Shown here: piece by piece, positions 15,113 to 23,041 of the stretch | Layout of the letters: the number at the start of each line of letters is the position of its first letter | How positions within the stretch are numbered: position 1 is the stretch's first letter | Assembly: GCA_016717855.1 (NCBI GenBank) | Contig: JADKEV010000075.1 | Location: 1 to 45,013, forward strand | DNA length: 45,013 nucleotides | Origin: Betaproteobacteria bacterium | Lineage (GTDB): Bacteria; Pseudomonadota; Gammaproteobacteria; Burkholderiales; Casimicrobiaceae | Reading direction: 5' to 3' | Notes under the pieces: generated by a model | Databases searched by the model: none | What the model was told of the DNA's origin: nothing | What the model saw: only the letters and a program-made list of their open reading frames with translations | Position numbers and translations under genes: made by a program

Positions 15113-15871
15113 TCAGCTATCGCCCGGCCCCAGCCAGTACGCCACGATCGCCAGCGCCGCCAGGCACCACACGATCAGCGCGCCCGAGGGCAGGTCGAAC
15201 AGCGACGACAGCATCAACCCCAGCGCGTAGCCGGTGGCGCCGATCGCATACGCCAGCGGCAGCCGCCAGCGGGCCGCGTGATTGCGCGTGGCCAGGCTGG
15301 GGATGATCAGGCTGGCGAACACCAGGTAGACGCCGACCAGTTGCACCGACGCGGTGACCGCCAGCGCGAAGATCAGGTAGAAACCCAGCCGGTGCAGGCG
15401 GCCGCGCAGCAGCACCAGCAACGCGGTGATCACGATCGCGCCGGCCGCCGGCAGGATCAGTTGCGGGTAGCTGACCCAGAGAATCTGGCCAGCCAGCAAG
15501 TCGCGCAGATGCTCGCCGCCGTGCGGATTGTGCGCGAGCAGCAGGATGCCCCCGGTCGCGGCCAGCACGAACAGCGTGCCGATCTGCGCTTCCTGGACCC
15601 TCGGCCAGCGCTTCTCGGTCCAGGTGAGCAGCAGCGCGCCGGCAACCGCGGCGGCGGTGGCCGCGACCTGCACGGCCCATCCGTGCGGGTCGGTGTCCAT
15701 CATCCCGGCGACAATGACGCCGAGCGCCGCGATCTGCGCGATGGCCAGGTCGATAAACACGATGCCGCGCTGGAGCACTTGCGCCCCCAGCGGCACATGG
15801 GTGACCAGCACCAGAAGGCCGGCGAGGAAGGCCGGGGCGATCAGCAGCAGGTCGATCTGGCCGAGGTTCAT
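15113..15871 (-). CDS. Metal ABC transporter permease (ZnuB/ABC-3 family)
   Basis: 252-aa ABC-3 family permease with about eight TM segments, the partner of cluster A-I metal-binding proteins (zinc or manganese). Recognisable blocks are IAPAFLAGLLVLVTHVPLGAQVL in outline, GIVFIDLAIAQIAALGV (the family's coupling region), HNPHGGEHLRDLLAGQILWV and VGVYLVFASLIIPSLATR. The start is ATG 15871, 50 bases after the binding-protein gene ends. It is last in a leftward operon with the binding protein and a porin. The ATPase that every ABC importer needs is not in this operon. Confidence 0.88.
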   Translation of the reverse strand: MNLGQIDLLLIAPAFLAGLLVLVTHVPLGAQVLQRGIVFIDLAIAQIAALGVIVAGMMDTDPHGWAVQVAATAAAVAGALLLTWTEKRWPRVQEAQIGTLFVLAATGGILLLAHNPHGGEHLRDLLAGQILWVSYPQLILPAAGAIVITALLVLLRGRLHRLGFYLIFALAVTASVQLVGVYLVFASLIIPSLATRNHAARWRLPLAYAIGATGYALGLMLSSLFDLPSGALIVWCLAALAIVAYWLGPGDS

Positions 15872-15920
15872 GCCGGGACCCCGCGCCGGTGGCCGGACGA
15901 CTGCACCAAGCAACCGGGAT

Positions 15921-16916
15921 TCACTGCACAGCCCCGAGCAGGCGCGCGATCGTGTCGTCGAACAGCCCGAACAAGTCCTTCGCACGGTCGCTGCCGCCGA
16001 CCGTGAACGGCAGCACCACGGCCGGGATCTTCGCGCGCTCGGCGAGCCATTCGGACGCGCGGGCGTCCTGGTAACCCGCGCGCAGCACCATCTTCGCCGG
16101 CTGCTTCTGCAACTGTGCGACCAGGGAGGAGAGATGCGCTGCGCTGGGCTCGATCCCGGGCTTGGGCTCCAGGGCGCCCGCCTCGCGCATGTCCAGCCAG
16201 TTGAGCATGTAGGACATGTTCTTGTGATGGACGACCACGGCGATGCCCTTGAGCGGCGCCGCCTGTTGGTCCCATCTGGCGCTGGCCGCGCGCCAGCGGT
16301 CGGCGAAGTCCTTGTGTCGCGCCTGGTAGAACGCGGCGTTCGGCGCGTCGAGCTCGCCCAGGCGCCGGGCCAGCGCCTCGGCCACGCGAGCGATGTTGCG
16401 CGGATCGCCCTGGATGTGCGGATTGCCGCCGGGGTGCACGTCGCCGTCGCTGCGATCGAGCCGCGCCGGAATCTCCAGCCGCTGCACGAGACTGCCGGCT
16501 TCCAGGTTGCCCGGCTGCCCGGCCGCGATCCTGGCGTTGCCCGATTGCTGCAACAGGATGGGCAGCCAGCCCACCTCGAGCTCCAGCCCGGTGCACACCA
16601 GCAGGTCCGCATTGCGCGCCCGCGCGATCAGGCTGGGCCGGGCCTCGATGCGGTGCGGATCCTGCAAGGCGGTGGTCGCGCTGGAGGCCTTGATCTTGTC
16701 GCCGCCGAGTTCCTGCGCCAGCGCGGCCCATTCGGGTTCGCAGGCGAGCACGTTGAGGGCGGCGTGGCCGGCAAGCGCGGCAAGCGCGAGCGCAGCGCCC
16801 AGGCCGAGCGAGGCGAAACGCGCGGCGCAGCCTGTCCGCGCGTGGCGGGGTGGGACACATGGCGCGGCTAGCGGGACGGGAATGCGGCGGCGAAATGAAG
16901 GCAGAGTGGTGTTCAT
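15921..16916 (-). CDS. Metal ABC transporter substrate-binding protein (ZnuA-like)
   Basis: 331-aa periplasmic binding protein of the zinc/manganese family. A long N-terminus with a hydrophobic stretch (LGLGAALALAALAGHA) serves as signal, and the mature part begins LNVLACEPEWAALAQELGG. Likely metal ligands are the His of LQDPHRIEARPS, that of GNPHIQGDPRN and one in VVVHHKNMSYM. The family's His-rich loop is absent, and the last ligand is probably acidic. EPKPGIEPSAAHL is a familiar block in these proteins. It is downstream of the porin gene (14-base gap) and upstream of the permease. Zinc is the likeliest cargo; manganese is not excluded. Confidence 0.87.
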   Translation of the reverse strand: MNTTLPSFRRRIPVPLAAPCVPPRHARTGCAARFASLGLGAALALAALAGHAALNVLACEPEWAALAQELGGDKIKASSATTALQDPHRIEARPSLIARARNADLLVCTGLELEVGWLPILLQQSGNARIAAGQPGNLEAGSLVQRLEIPARLDRSDGDVHPGGNPHIQGDPRNIARVAEALARRLGELDAPNAAFYQARHKDFADRWRAASARWDQQAAPLKGIAVVVHHKNMSYMLNWLDMREAGALEPKPGIEPSAAHLSSLVAQLQKQPAKMVLRAGYQDARASEWLAERAKIPAVVLPFTVGGSDRAKDLFGLFDDTIARLLGAVQ

Positions 16917-16930
16917 GATTTGGGTCCTCT

Positions 16931-18370
16931 TCAGAATGCGTGCGCACCATGAACGCCGAGGCTCATGATGTACTGCAGGAAGAACTGGTTGTCGGTGACG
17001 CCCGGGCGCGACTGGTCGCGCGCGAACTGCACGCGGAAGCGGCTGAATTCCGATGGCGAGTAGTCGACCATCGCCGTGCTGCGCGACGGGTTGTACGCGA
17101 GCAGCCGCGAAAAGTCGCCGGCGGCGAGAATCCCGTCGTCGACCACCGACAGGCCGGGCGTTCCCGAATGCAGCTTGTCGTAGCGCAGTCCCACGCGCCA
17201 CTGCGGCATGAACTGGTAGATCCCCTGCAAGTACCAGCCCGACTGCGCCGCGTCGTAACTCCCCGGTGTCGCGCCCAGCGACTGCCCCTGCGTGTCGTAC
17301 GTCAGCGCGCCGTTCTCCTTGCGCCGGAAGTACTCGCCCTGCAGCTTGAAGCTGGTCCGCGTCGCGTTGCCGCCCGGCGCCCACTTGAAGACGGCATCGG
17401 CGATCCACGTCGCGGACTTGCCGGTGAAGGCGTTGACGACGGCGGTGTCGGTCGCGTCGATATCCTCGTACTCGCGCTCGACCGCGCGATTGCGCAGGTA
17501 CGACAGGCCCACGCGCCAGCTCGCCGAGTCGCCGATGTCGTCGCCCAGATGCGCGAACGCCGCGACGGAGGAGAGGCCGTTCCTGTTGCGCTCGGTGCCC
17601 GGGAATTCCGCGCCGCGGCCGGCTTCGAGGCCGAACTCCAGGAACCTGTCGGTCGGCGCCAGCCATTTCAACTGCAGCCCGTCGTTCTTGTATTGCCCGC
17701 CGAAGAACGCCTGGTAGGCGAGCGGCGCGTCGACGAAGTCCCAGGCATGCGCGTGCTGGCCGTTCAGGTAGCCGATCCCTGAGAGGAAGCGCCCGGCCAT
17801 CAGGTTCATGCCGCCGGCGAGCCCCTGCGTCTGGAAGAACGCTTCCTCGACGCCGACCGAATTGTCCGGCGCCAGCGCGAAGGTGAGCTTGCCGGAGAAG
17901 CGGTTGTCGACATTCGCGCTCAGCGTCAACTCGGACTCGCCCAGGTTGAAGCTGCGCGCGCCCGGTCCCACTTCCTCGCCGCCCGGGAGGAAGCCCTGGA
18001 TCCGGTACTGCTCCGGATCCTGCGTTAGCCGCGTGTAGGTACCGCCGAGGATCAGCGAAATCGCCGGATTGAAGGCATTGGCGCCCGCGCTGGTCGCGCG
18101 ACCAGCGCTGGCCGCCGGGGACGACAGGGGCGCCGCACCGGCGGCCGCGGTCGCCGTGGATCCTGCCGCCGCCGCTGCTGCGCGCGCGGATCGCGCCTCC
18201 GCTTCCTGCAACCGCGATTCGAGCGCGCGGATGCGCGTCTCGTAATCGTCCTTCATCTGCCGGATCTGCTCGCGGATCTGCGCGAGATCCTTATCATCGG
18301 CGGCAGCGGCGAAATGCGACGCCGCCAATGCGGCGGCGAATGCCGCCGCCAACACGGATTGCTTGTACAT
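16931..18370 (-). CDS. Outer-membrane porin with N-terminal coiled coil, metal-uptake operon
   Basis: 479-aa exported beta-barrel. After a signal peptide (MYKQSVLAAAFAAALAAS, cut near AAA), residues about 25-65 form a coiled coil (IREQIRQMKDDYETRIRAL). An Ala/Ser-rich linker follows, then a barrel with alternating strands (ELTLSANVDNRFSGKLTFAL, GWYLQGIYQFMPQWRVGLRY) ending in the aromatic residue Phe. This architecture resembles zinc-regulated or phosphate-type porins of betaproteobacteria. The gene lies between a small His/Cys-containing protein and the metal-binding protein, so it probably lets the metal cross the outer membrane. A strong hairpin precedes its start. Confidence 0.8.
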   Translation of the reverse strand: MYKQSVLAAAFAAALAASHFAAAADDKDLAQIREQIRQMKDDYETRIRALESRLQEAEARSARAAAAAAGSTATAAAGAAPLSSPAASAGRATSAGANAFNPAISLILGGTYTRLTQDPEQYRIQGFLPGGEEVGPGARSFNLGESELTLSANVDNRFSGKLTFALAPDNSVGVEEAFFQTQGLAGGMNLMAGRFLSGIGYLNGQHAHAWDFVDAPLAYQAFFGGQYKNDGLQLKWLAPTDRFLEFGLEAGRGAEFPGTERNRNGLSSVAAFAHLGDDIGDSASWRVGLSYLRNRAVEREYEDIDATDTAVVNAFTGKSATWIADAVFKWAPGGNATRTSFKLQGEYFRRKENGALTYDTQGQSLGATPGSYDAAQSGWYLQGIYQFMPQWRVGLRYDKLHSGTPGLSVVDDGILAAGDFSRLLAYNPSRSTAMVDYSPSEFSRFRVQFARDQSRPGVTDNQFFLQYIMSLGVHGAHAF

Positions 18371-18400
18371 GGAAAGCTCCTGGTCGTAAACGATGAGATC

Positions 18401-18424
18401 GAACAGGAGCGCCTGCTCCGGTTC
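18401..18424 (-). terminator. Hairpin between small protein and porin genes (possible attenuator)
   Basis: GAAC-A-GGAGC-GCCT-GCTCC-G-GTTC folds into a 9-bp stem with one internal mismatch and a 4-base loop. It lies in the 69-base gap between two genes of the same operon, where it could lower or condition read-through into the porin gene. No T-run follows. Confidence 0.4.
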
Positions 18425-18439
18425 GCGGGACGTCGTGTA

Positions 18440-18760
18440 CTAGACCAGGGAGGGGGGAGCGCGGGACCGGAAGGCGGGGATGAACTCCGGATCGAAGATC
18501 CGGAAGGGCGCGGTGGCAACCGCGAGTGCCGCCGCCGGTGCGGCCGCCGCCGGCGCGTGACCCGTCAGCCCGGCGCCGATCTGCGCGAACGCCACGCATT
18601 CGATGCAGACCTTTTCAGCCGGATGGTGCGTGTCGTTGCGGGACGGGCGATCCGGATTCGTGTTCGCCAGATGCGACAACGCATGCGCAAACCCGAATTG
18701 CTGGATCGCGACCAGCAAGCAGGGCAGGAGGAAAGCGAGGAGGCGTCTGGTTTTCTTCAC
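18440..18760 (-). CDS. Small exported His/Cys-containing protein at head of metal-uptake operon
   Basis: 106-aa product from a GTG at 18760 (KKTRRLLAFLLPCLLVAIQQ in the N-terminal region). It has a hydrophobic signal or anchor, then FAHALSHLAN, DTHHPAEKVCIECVAFAQIG and an Ala-rich tail. The paired HH and CxxC can bind metal, and the layout resembles DUF2946-like proteins found beside metal-uptake genes. I infer, but cannot show, a role in periplasmic metal handling. It is first in the leftward operon leading to porin, binding protein and permease, and starts 21 bases after the stop of the preceding gene. Confidence 0.6.
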   Translation of the reverse strand: MKKTRRLLAFLLPCLLVAIQQFGFAHALSHLANTNPDRPSRNDTHHPAEKVCIECVAFAQIGAGLTGHAPAAAAPAAALAVATAPFRIFDPEFIPAFRSRAPPSLV

Positions 18761-18780
18761 GGCGGGCAACAACGATTTCG

Positions 18781-19467
18781 TCAGGCGGATGATACGCCTG
18801 GTTCGGCGACGCGCCAGCCAGCCGTGCGTTCGAGCGCGATCGCGAGCGTCGCCTGCTGCCGCAACAGACGTAGCAACGACTCGTGATCGACGCCGACCCA
18901 GGGCGACATGATGTGTTGCAACTGCTCCTCTTGCACCCAGATCGATCCATTCGCCCACGGCGTGTCGAAGAACGCAGTCACCGCGGCGCGCGTCGGCTGG
19001 TCGAGCCAGCCGTCGCGCACCGGTACGCCATCCTGCCGCAGCGTGAAGCGGGCGTCGAAGCCCGCGTCGCCGGTGGCCAGCGGCGCGGGTCCGAAGAGCT
19101 TCGGCCGACGGCCTTGCAGAATCTCGATCTGATGCAGCTTCCAGCGGCTGCCCGCGAGCGGCGTGGTCGAGAACAGCAGATGGCCGGTGGGTCCACGGTA
19201 GCTGGAACCGCGGCCGCTCGACCGCAGCTCGCGCCGCACCTCGAACCGTCGCCCCTCGACCTCGGTCGTGAACCACTCGGTGAACGCATCCCGGCGCGTG
19301 GTGCTGGCGCCTGCCGCCGTCGCCAGTGCGGCGAGCCGTTCGGCATGGCGCCGCCGGGTCACGCCAGGAGACACCACCATGACCACGAACGCGAGCGCGA
19401 AGAACGCCATCCCGCCCTGCGCCCACAAGGGCGCGGCCAGGAAGCCCGCTGACAGTTCTTGCCACAT
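18781..19467 (-). CDS. Hypothetical protein with one N-terminal membrane anchor
   Basis: 228-aa protein from ATG 19467. One hydrophobic segment (GGMAFFALAFVVMVV) is followed by a soluble domain of about 190 residues with beta-rich text such as EWFTTEVEGRRFEVRREL, HLLFSTTPLAGSRWKLHQIEI and DARFTLRQDGVPVRDGWL. No family is recognised. It ends 21 bases upstream of the small His/Cys protein and may be co-transcribed with the metal-uptake operon or simply precede it. The longer in-frame reading to 19548 lacks a better start signal. Confidence 0.65.
   Translation of the reverse strand: MWQELSAGFLAAPLWAQGGMAFFALAFVVMVVSPGVTRRRHAERLAALATAAGASTTRRDAFTEWFTTEVEGRRFEVRRELRSSGRGSSYRGPTGHLLFSTTPLAGSRWKLHQIEILQGRRPKLFGPAPLATGDAGFDARFTLRQDGVPVRDGWLDQPTRAAVTAFFDTPWANGSIWVQEEQLQHIMSPWVGVDHESLLRLLRQQATLAIALERTAGWRVAEPGVSSA
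18782..18800. promoter_or_regulatory. Inverted repeat upstream of the metal-uptake operon
   Basis: CAGGCG-GATGATA-CGCCTG is a perfect 6-bp inverted repeat with a 7-base spacer, 22 bases before the GTG of the first operon gene. It could be an operator. It does not match the classic AT-rich Zur consensus, and it overlaps the last codons of the upstream gene. Confidence 0.35.
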
Positions 19468-19679
19468 GGCTCGGATTCTACGTGCGATTGCCTGCTGGCG
19501 TTCTTCCCGGCGGTACTTGCGATGTCCTTTTTCAACTTCGGGGCACACTTGCCAACCTCCCCGCGGTCAAGCCGACCTACACCACCCTCGCCCCGCCTCC
19601 CGACGTCCCGGGCCTTTGCCGGTACAATCACGGTTCCTCGACACCAAGGGTCGGCGGCCGGCCGCGCGATCCTTCCGCA

Positions 19680-20993
19680 GTGGATATATTGATCATCCTG
19701 GGCCTGATACTCATCAATGGCATCTTTGCCATGTCCGAAATCGCAATTGTTTCCTCCCGCCGGATCCGCCTCCAGAACCTCTCCGAAAACGGCAGCCGCG
19801 GCGCGCAGGCCGCCATCGAACTCTCCGACAGCCCCAGCCGCTTCCTCTCCACGATCCAGGTCGGCATCACTCTGATCGGCATTTTCAACGGCGCGTATGG
19901 CGAAGCGTCGCTGGTCGCGGGACTCACGCCGCGGATCGCGACCGTCCCCGTGATCGGCCCGTACGCGCGCGAGATCGCGCTGGCCATCGTGGTGGTCGGC
20001 ATCACTTTCGCGTCGCTGATCCTGGGTGAGCTCGTGCCCAAGCGCATCGCGATGAAGTATCCGGAGTCCGTCGCCTCCCTGATTGCGGCGCCGATGCAGT
20101 GGCTGTCGCGGATGATGAGTCCCTTCGTCAAGGTCCTGACGGTCTCCACCGATTTCGTGCTGAAGCTGCTCGGGCTGCACCACGAAAAGGACGATGCCGT
20201 CACCGAGGAGGAAATCACCGGCCTGCTCAAGGAAGGCACCGATGCCGGGCTGTTCGAGAAAACCGAGCACGAGATCGTCTCGCGCGCGCTCCGGCTGGAT
20301 GACCAGAGCGTCGCAGCGCTGATGACGCCGCGGATGGACGTGCATTTCGTCGATCTCGATGACCCGCTGGAAACCACGCTGCTCAAGATCGCCGACAGCG
20401 CCTACAACCGCTTCCCCGTCTGCCGGGGCGATCTGTCGCAGGTCGTCGGCGTCGTCCACGCCGGCAGCCTGTTCGAGCAGATGATCCGCGGCCAGCCGAT
20501 CGACATCCAGGCCGCGACCAAGCCGCCGCTGCTGGTGCCCGAGACGATCAGCGCGATGCAGCTGCTGGAGACCTTGAAGAAGAACCGCGCGGAACTGGCG
20601 CTGGTCATCGACGAGTACGGCGAGATCGAGGGCATCGTCACGCTGAGCGACGTGCTGGGCGCGCTCGTGGGCGACGTGTCGGTGATCGACGAGGATCACG
20701 AGGAAGACGCGGTGCGCCGCGAAGACGGCTCGTGGCTGGTCGATGCCGGCATCTCGTTCCAGCGCTTCCGCGAAGTGTTCAAGCGGGACGTCTATTTCCC
20801 GGACGAGACGTCGGGCGCCTATCACACGCTGGCCGGCTTCGTTCTCGACCGGCTGGGCCACATCCCCGAAATCTCGGAGCATTTCGAATGGGACGGCTAC
20901 CGGATCGAAGTGGTCGACATGGATCGCAACCGGATCGACCGCCTGCTCATTTCGAAGATCCCGCCGGTCGAGCCCGCGGCGGATGAAGGTTGA
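19680..20993 (+). CDS. CNNM/CorC-type membrane protein with CBS pair (hemolysin family)
   Basis: 437-aa protein starting at GTG 19680 (DILIILGLILINGIFAMSE), the usual beginning of this family. Domains in order: a CNNM transmembrane domain (residues 1-200, with SEIAIVSSRRIRL and LGELVPKRIAMKYPE); two CBS domains (about 215-340, with LMTPRMDVHFVDLDD and YGEIEGIVTLSDVLGAL); and a C-terminal CorC/HlyC domain (SWLVDAGISFQRFREVF to the end). Relatives act in magnesium or cobalt efflux, and the hemolysin label is historical. A TACAAT at 19623-19628 may be its -10. Confidence 0.92.
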   Translation: MDILIILGLILINGIFAMSEIAIVSSRRIRLQNLSENGSRGAQAAIELSDSPSRFLSTIQVGITLIGIFNGAYGEASLVAGLTPRIATVPVIGPYAREIALAIVVVGITFASLILGELVPKRIAMKYPESVASLIAAPMQWLSRMMSPFVKVLTVSTDFVLKLLGLHHEKDDAVTEEEITGLLKEGTDAGLFEKTEHEIVSRALRLDDQSVAALMTPRMDVHFVDLDDPLETTLLKIADSAYNRFPVCRGDLSQVVGVVHAGSLFEQMIRGQPIDIQAATKPPLLVPETISAMQLLETLKKNRAELALVIDEYGEIEGIVTLSDVLGALVGDVSVIDEDHEEDAVRREDGSWLVDAGISFQRFREVFKRDVYFPDETSGAYHTLAGFVLDRLGHIPEISEHFEWDGYRIEVVDMDRNRIDRLLISKIPPVEPAADEG

Positions 20994-21078
20994 AGTGCGG
21001 CCCGCCCACCGGTCCGGTACGCACGCGCCGGCGAGCCCGCCGGCACAGCGTTCTCCAAACACCCTCCAAAGGAAGATC

Positions 21079-21393
21079 ATGATTCGCGCATCCCTTGTCC
21101 TGCTGTCCGCATTCCTGGCCGCCGCGTGCGCCACGACACGAGACGTCTATCTCGCCGACGGCACGCTCGGCCACAACATCACCTGCAACGGGCACCTCGG
21201 GAATTTCAGCACGTGCCTGGAAATGGCGGGCCAGATATGCGGGCCCCGCGGCTATGTGGTGATCGGGCCGCGCGGCGAAGCGCTTCCCGCGACGTCCGGC
21301 GCGTACACCGCCGATGGCGTGGCCGCGTACGGCGGGATTCAGACCCAGACCGGCCCCATCATCACGCGGAGCCTGTTCGTCCGCTGCAGGTAG
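21079..21393 (+). CDS. Small putative lipoprotein
   Basis: 104-aa product with an AAAGGAAG ribosome-binding site. The signal peptide MIRASLVLLSAFLAAAC ends in a lipobox (LAAAC, Cys17), so lipid attachment is likely. The mature part contains five further cysteines (ITCNGHLGNFSTCLEMAGQI, GP-rich turn, final VRCR), suggesting disulphides in the periplasm. GYVVIGPRGEALPATSGAY is typical of short lipoproteins of unknown function. It is alone between the CNNM gene and the VapBC pair, with a terminator-like hairpin right after it. Confidence 0.75.
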   Translation: MIRASLVLLSAFLAAACATTRDVYLADGTLGHNITCNGHLGNFSTCLEMAGQICGPRGYVVIGPRGEALPATSGAYTADGVAAYGGIQTQTGPIITRSLFVRCR

Positions 21394-21396
21394 GCC

Positions 21397-21418
21397 CTCC
21401 GGAATTTCAAGCCCGGAG
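21397..21418 (+). terminator. Hairpin after the lipoprotein gene
   Basis: CTCCGG and CCGGAG (6-bp stem, 10-base loop) begin 4 bases after the lipoprotein stop and are followed by AATTTGG, a weak T-containing tail. Consistent with an intrinsic terminator facing the convergent VapC gene. Confidence 0.5.
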
Positions 21419-21440
21419 AATTTGGTGCGGCGTAGCCTTG

Positions 21441-21833
21441 TCACGGTCGAGTGATCGGCGGCGAAGCGCCGACCTTGGCTGCTGCCTTCGCCATTGCCTT
21501 GTCGAAGCTGGCGAATCGTTCATTCCCTGCGCTCATCGCGAGATGCAGGGCATCGCCGAAGTCGATTCCTTCCTCGTACCACCGCAAGGCGTAAAGAAAG
21601 ACATCGAGGGCGCGCGGTCGAATGCCCGGGAGTCCGATGATGTGCCGCAATCCCTTGCTGATTTCCGGCCTGCTGCAGTCGTTAACCTGGAGCACCCAGA
21701 CCAGTTCAAGCCATACGGATAGTGGAACGTCGATGAGGTCCCGCCCTGCCAGCAAGCGGGCGGCAGCCTTGGCCTGCTCGAAATCATCGTTGAGCAGGTA
21801 GCGGGCAAGGACGTTGGTATCTACCGCAATCAT
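21441..21833 (-). CDS. vapC: VapC-family PIN-domain ribonuclease toxin
   Basis: 130-aa PIN-domain protein, the toxin of a type II toxin-antitoxin pair. The first catalytic Asp is in MIAVDTNVLARYLL (Asp5). A Glu in LSVWLELVWVL and Asp residues in DFGDALHLA and RFASFDKAM complete the acidic, Mg2+-binding centre. Length is normal. Its start overlaps the stop of the AbrB-type antitoxin gene by 4 bases, giving translational coupling. Confidence 0.93.
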   Translation of the reverse strand: MIAVDTNVLARYLLNDDFEQAKAAARLLAGRDLIDVPLSVWLELVWVLQVNDCSRPEISKGLRHIIGLPGIRPRALDVFLYALRWYEEGIDFGDALHLAMSAGNERFASFDKAMAKAAAKVGASPPITRP

Positions 21834-22102
21834 CGCGTCTTCGACGTTTGATCCCGACTCTTGAGCATGGCGCCAATGCGCCGCTTCACCACGGCATCCG
21901 ATAGCATTGTGTGGCCCGGTTTGGCCAACATGCCCAAGCCGTCCGCTACCGTGGTTGGTGCAATCCGCGCGGCCGGGGTGAGCATGAGCCCGTCAGCAAC
22001 CGCTGAAATGACCAACTCTGTTCCTGCCTGGATGTGCCTCGCGTCCCGCAAGGCCTTTGGAATGACAATCTGTCCTTTGCTGGATACCCTGACGATTTCC
22101 AT
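21830..22102 (-). CDS. vapB: AbrB/SpoVT-type antitoxin (VapB)
   Basis: 90-aa antitoxin starting MEIVRVSSKGQIVIPKALRD, the swapped-hairpin AbrB DNA-binding domain. AGTELVISAVADGLMLTPA continues it, and a C-terminal toxin-binding helix region ends at KSRDQTSKTR. ATG 22102 is preferred over a far upstream ATG because the domain begins exactly there. It binds its own promoter and the toxin in known systems; a palindrome 32-52 bases upstream is the probable operator. Confidence 0.92.
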   Translation of the reverse strand: MEIVRVSSKGQIVIPKALRDARHIQAGTELVISAVADGLMLTPAARIAPTTVADGLGMLAKPGHTMLSDAVVKRRIGAMLKSRDQTSKTR

Positions 22103-22133
22103 ATTCAACCTTTCCTGGTAAGACGAAGAGTAA

Positions 22134-22154
22134 GACGGGAATGATACTCCCGTC
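22134..22154. promoter_or_regulatory. Palindrome upstream of vapBC, candidate autoregulatory operator
   Basis: GACGGGA-ATGATAC-TCCCGTC is a perfect 7-bp inverted repeat with a 7-base spacer, 32 bases upstream of the vapB ATG. AbrB-type antitoxins repress their own promoter by binding such sites. Confidence 0.55.
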
Positions 22155-22285
22155 CGGGGAGTGGTGACGGTCCGGTTGCCACCGAACCGTTCTTCTCCCG
22201 CACCATCGAATCTGCAATCGAGTCGAGGCATAATCGGGCATGATGAATGCTATCGATTCCAACCGCCAAGGCGTAATTCAGCATC

Positions 22286-23041
22286 ATGCTGGAAGTGGAA
22301 ATCGAAATTTTCTTGGCCTCTGACTCCCCAGCGTTCCGGCACACCACGTTCACGCGCGACGGCGTGCGCCGCGGCTTCATCGCCATGCAGCCGCTGGCCA
22401 TCGGGGTCCTGGCCCATGGCGTCACCTTCGGCTTGCTGGCGCAGGGCGCCGGTTTCTCCATCTTCGATGCGGTGCTGATGAGCGCGACGGTCTATTCGGG
22501 GACGGCGCAGACCGCCGCGGTCAGCGTGCTGGCGACGGGCGCGGGCGTCGTCGCCGCCGTCTCGACGGTGGTCCTGCTCAATGCGCGGTACGTCCTCTAT
22601 GGCGCCGCGCTCCGGCCCTGGCTGGGACAGGTTTCGCCGGTGCAGGCATACGGCAGCCTGTTCCTGCTGGGCGACGGCAGCTGGCTGCTGGCGATGCGGG
22701 CCTACGAGACGGGCGACCGCGACGCCGGTTACGTCCTGGGAACGGGCCTCGGTTCGTTCGCGCCCTGGATCGCCGGGACCGTACTGGGCAGCCTCATCGG
22801 CAAGTGGATCCCCGCCCCCCAGTTGCTGGCGCTCGACTTTCTGCTGGTCGCGTTCTGCGCGGCGATGATGGTCGGCATGGCGCGCACCAGGGCGAGCCTC
22901 TGGCCCGGCGGCGTCGCGCTCGTCGCCGCGCTGGTGGCCGATCGCCTGGCGCCCGCGGGCTGGCCCATCGTCGCCGCGGGGCTCGCCGGCGCCCTCACCG
23001 CATTCCTCCGGCACGGCGAAGCAACGGAACGCGCGCGATGA
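22286..23041 (+). CDS. azlC: AzlC-family branched-chain amino-acid exporter, large subunit
   Basis: 251-aa inner-membrane protein of the AzlC family, which with AzlD exports branched-chain amino acids. Family text includes RRGFIAMQPLAIGVLAHGVTF in outline, then FDAVLMSATVYSGTAQTAAV, VVLLNARYVLYGAALRPWL and LGSFAPWIAGTVLGSLIGKW. About seven hydrophobic segments are visible. The start is uncertain: ATG 22286 has no clear ribosome-binding site, and the true start may be nearer VRRGF. Its stop overlaps the azlD start (ATGA). Confidence 0.9.
   Translation: MLEVEIEIFLASDSPAFRHTTFTRDGVRRGFIAMQPLAIGVLAHGVTFGLLAQGAGFSIFDAVLMSATVYSGTAQTAAVSVLATGAGVVAAVSTVVLLNARYVLYGAALRPWLGQVSPVQAYGSLFLLGDGSWLLAMRAYETGDRDAGYVLGTGLGSFAPWIAGTVLGSLIGKWIPAPQLLALDFLLVAFCAAMMVGMARTRASLWPGGVALVAALVADRLAPAGWPIVAAGLAGALTAFLRHGEATERAR

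Noticed and set aside
21425..22330. Insertion sequence or integron cassette around vapBC
   Set aside because: No transposase, integrase, terminal inverted repeats or target duplication could be seen.
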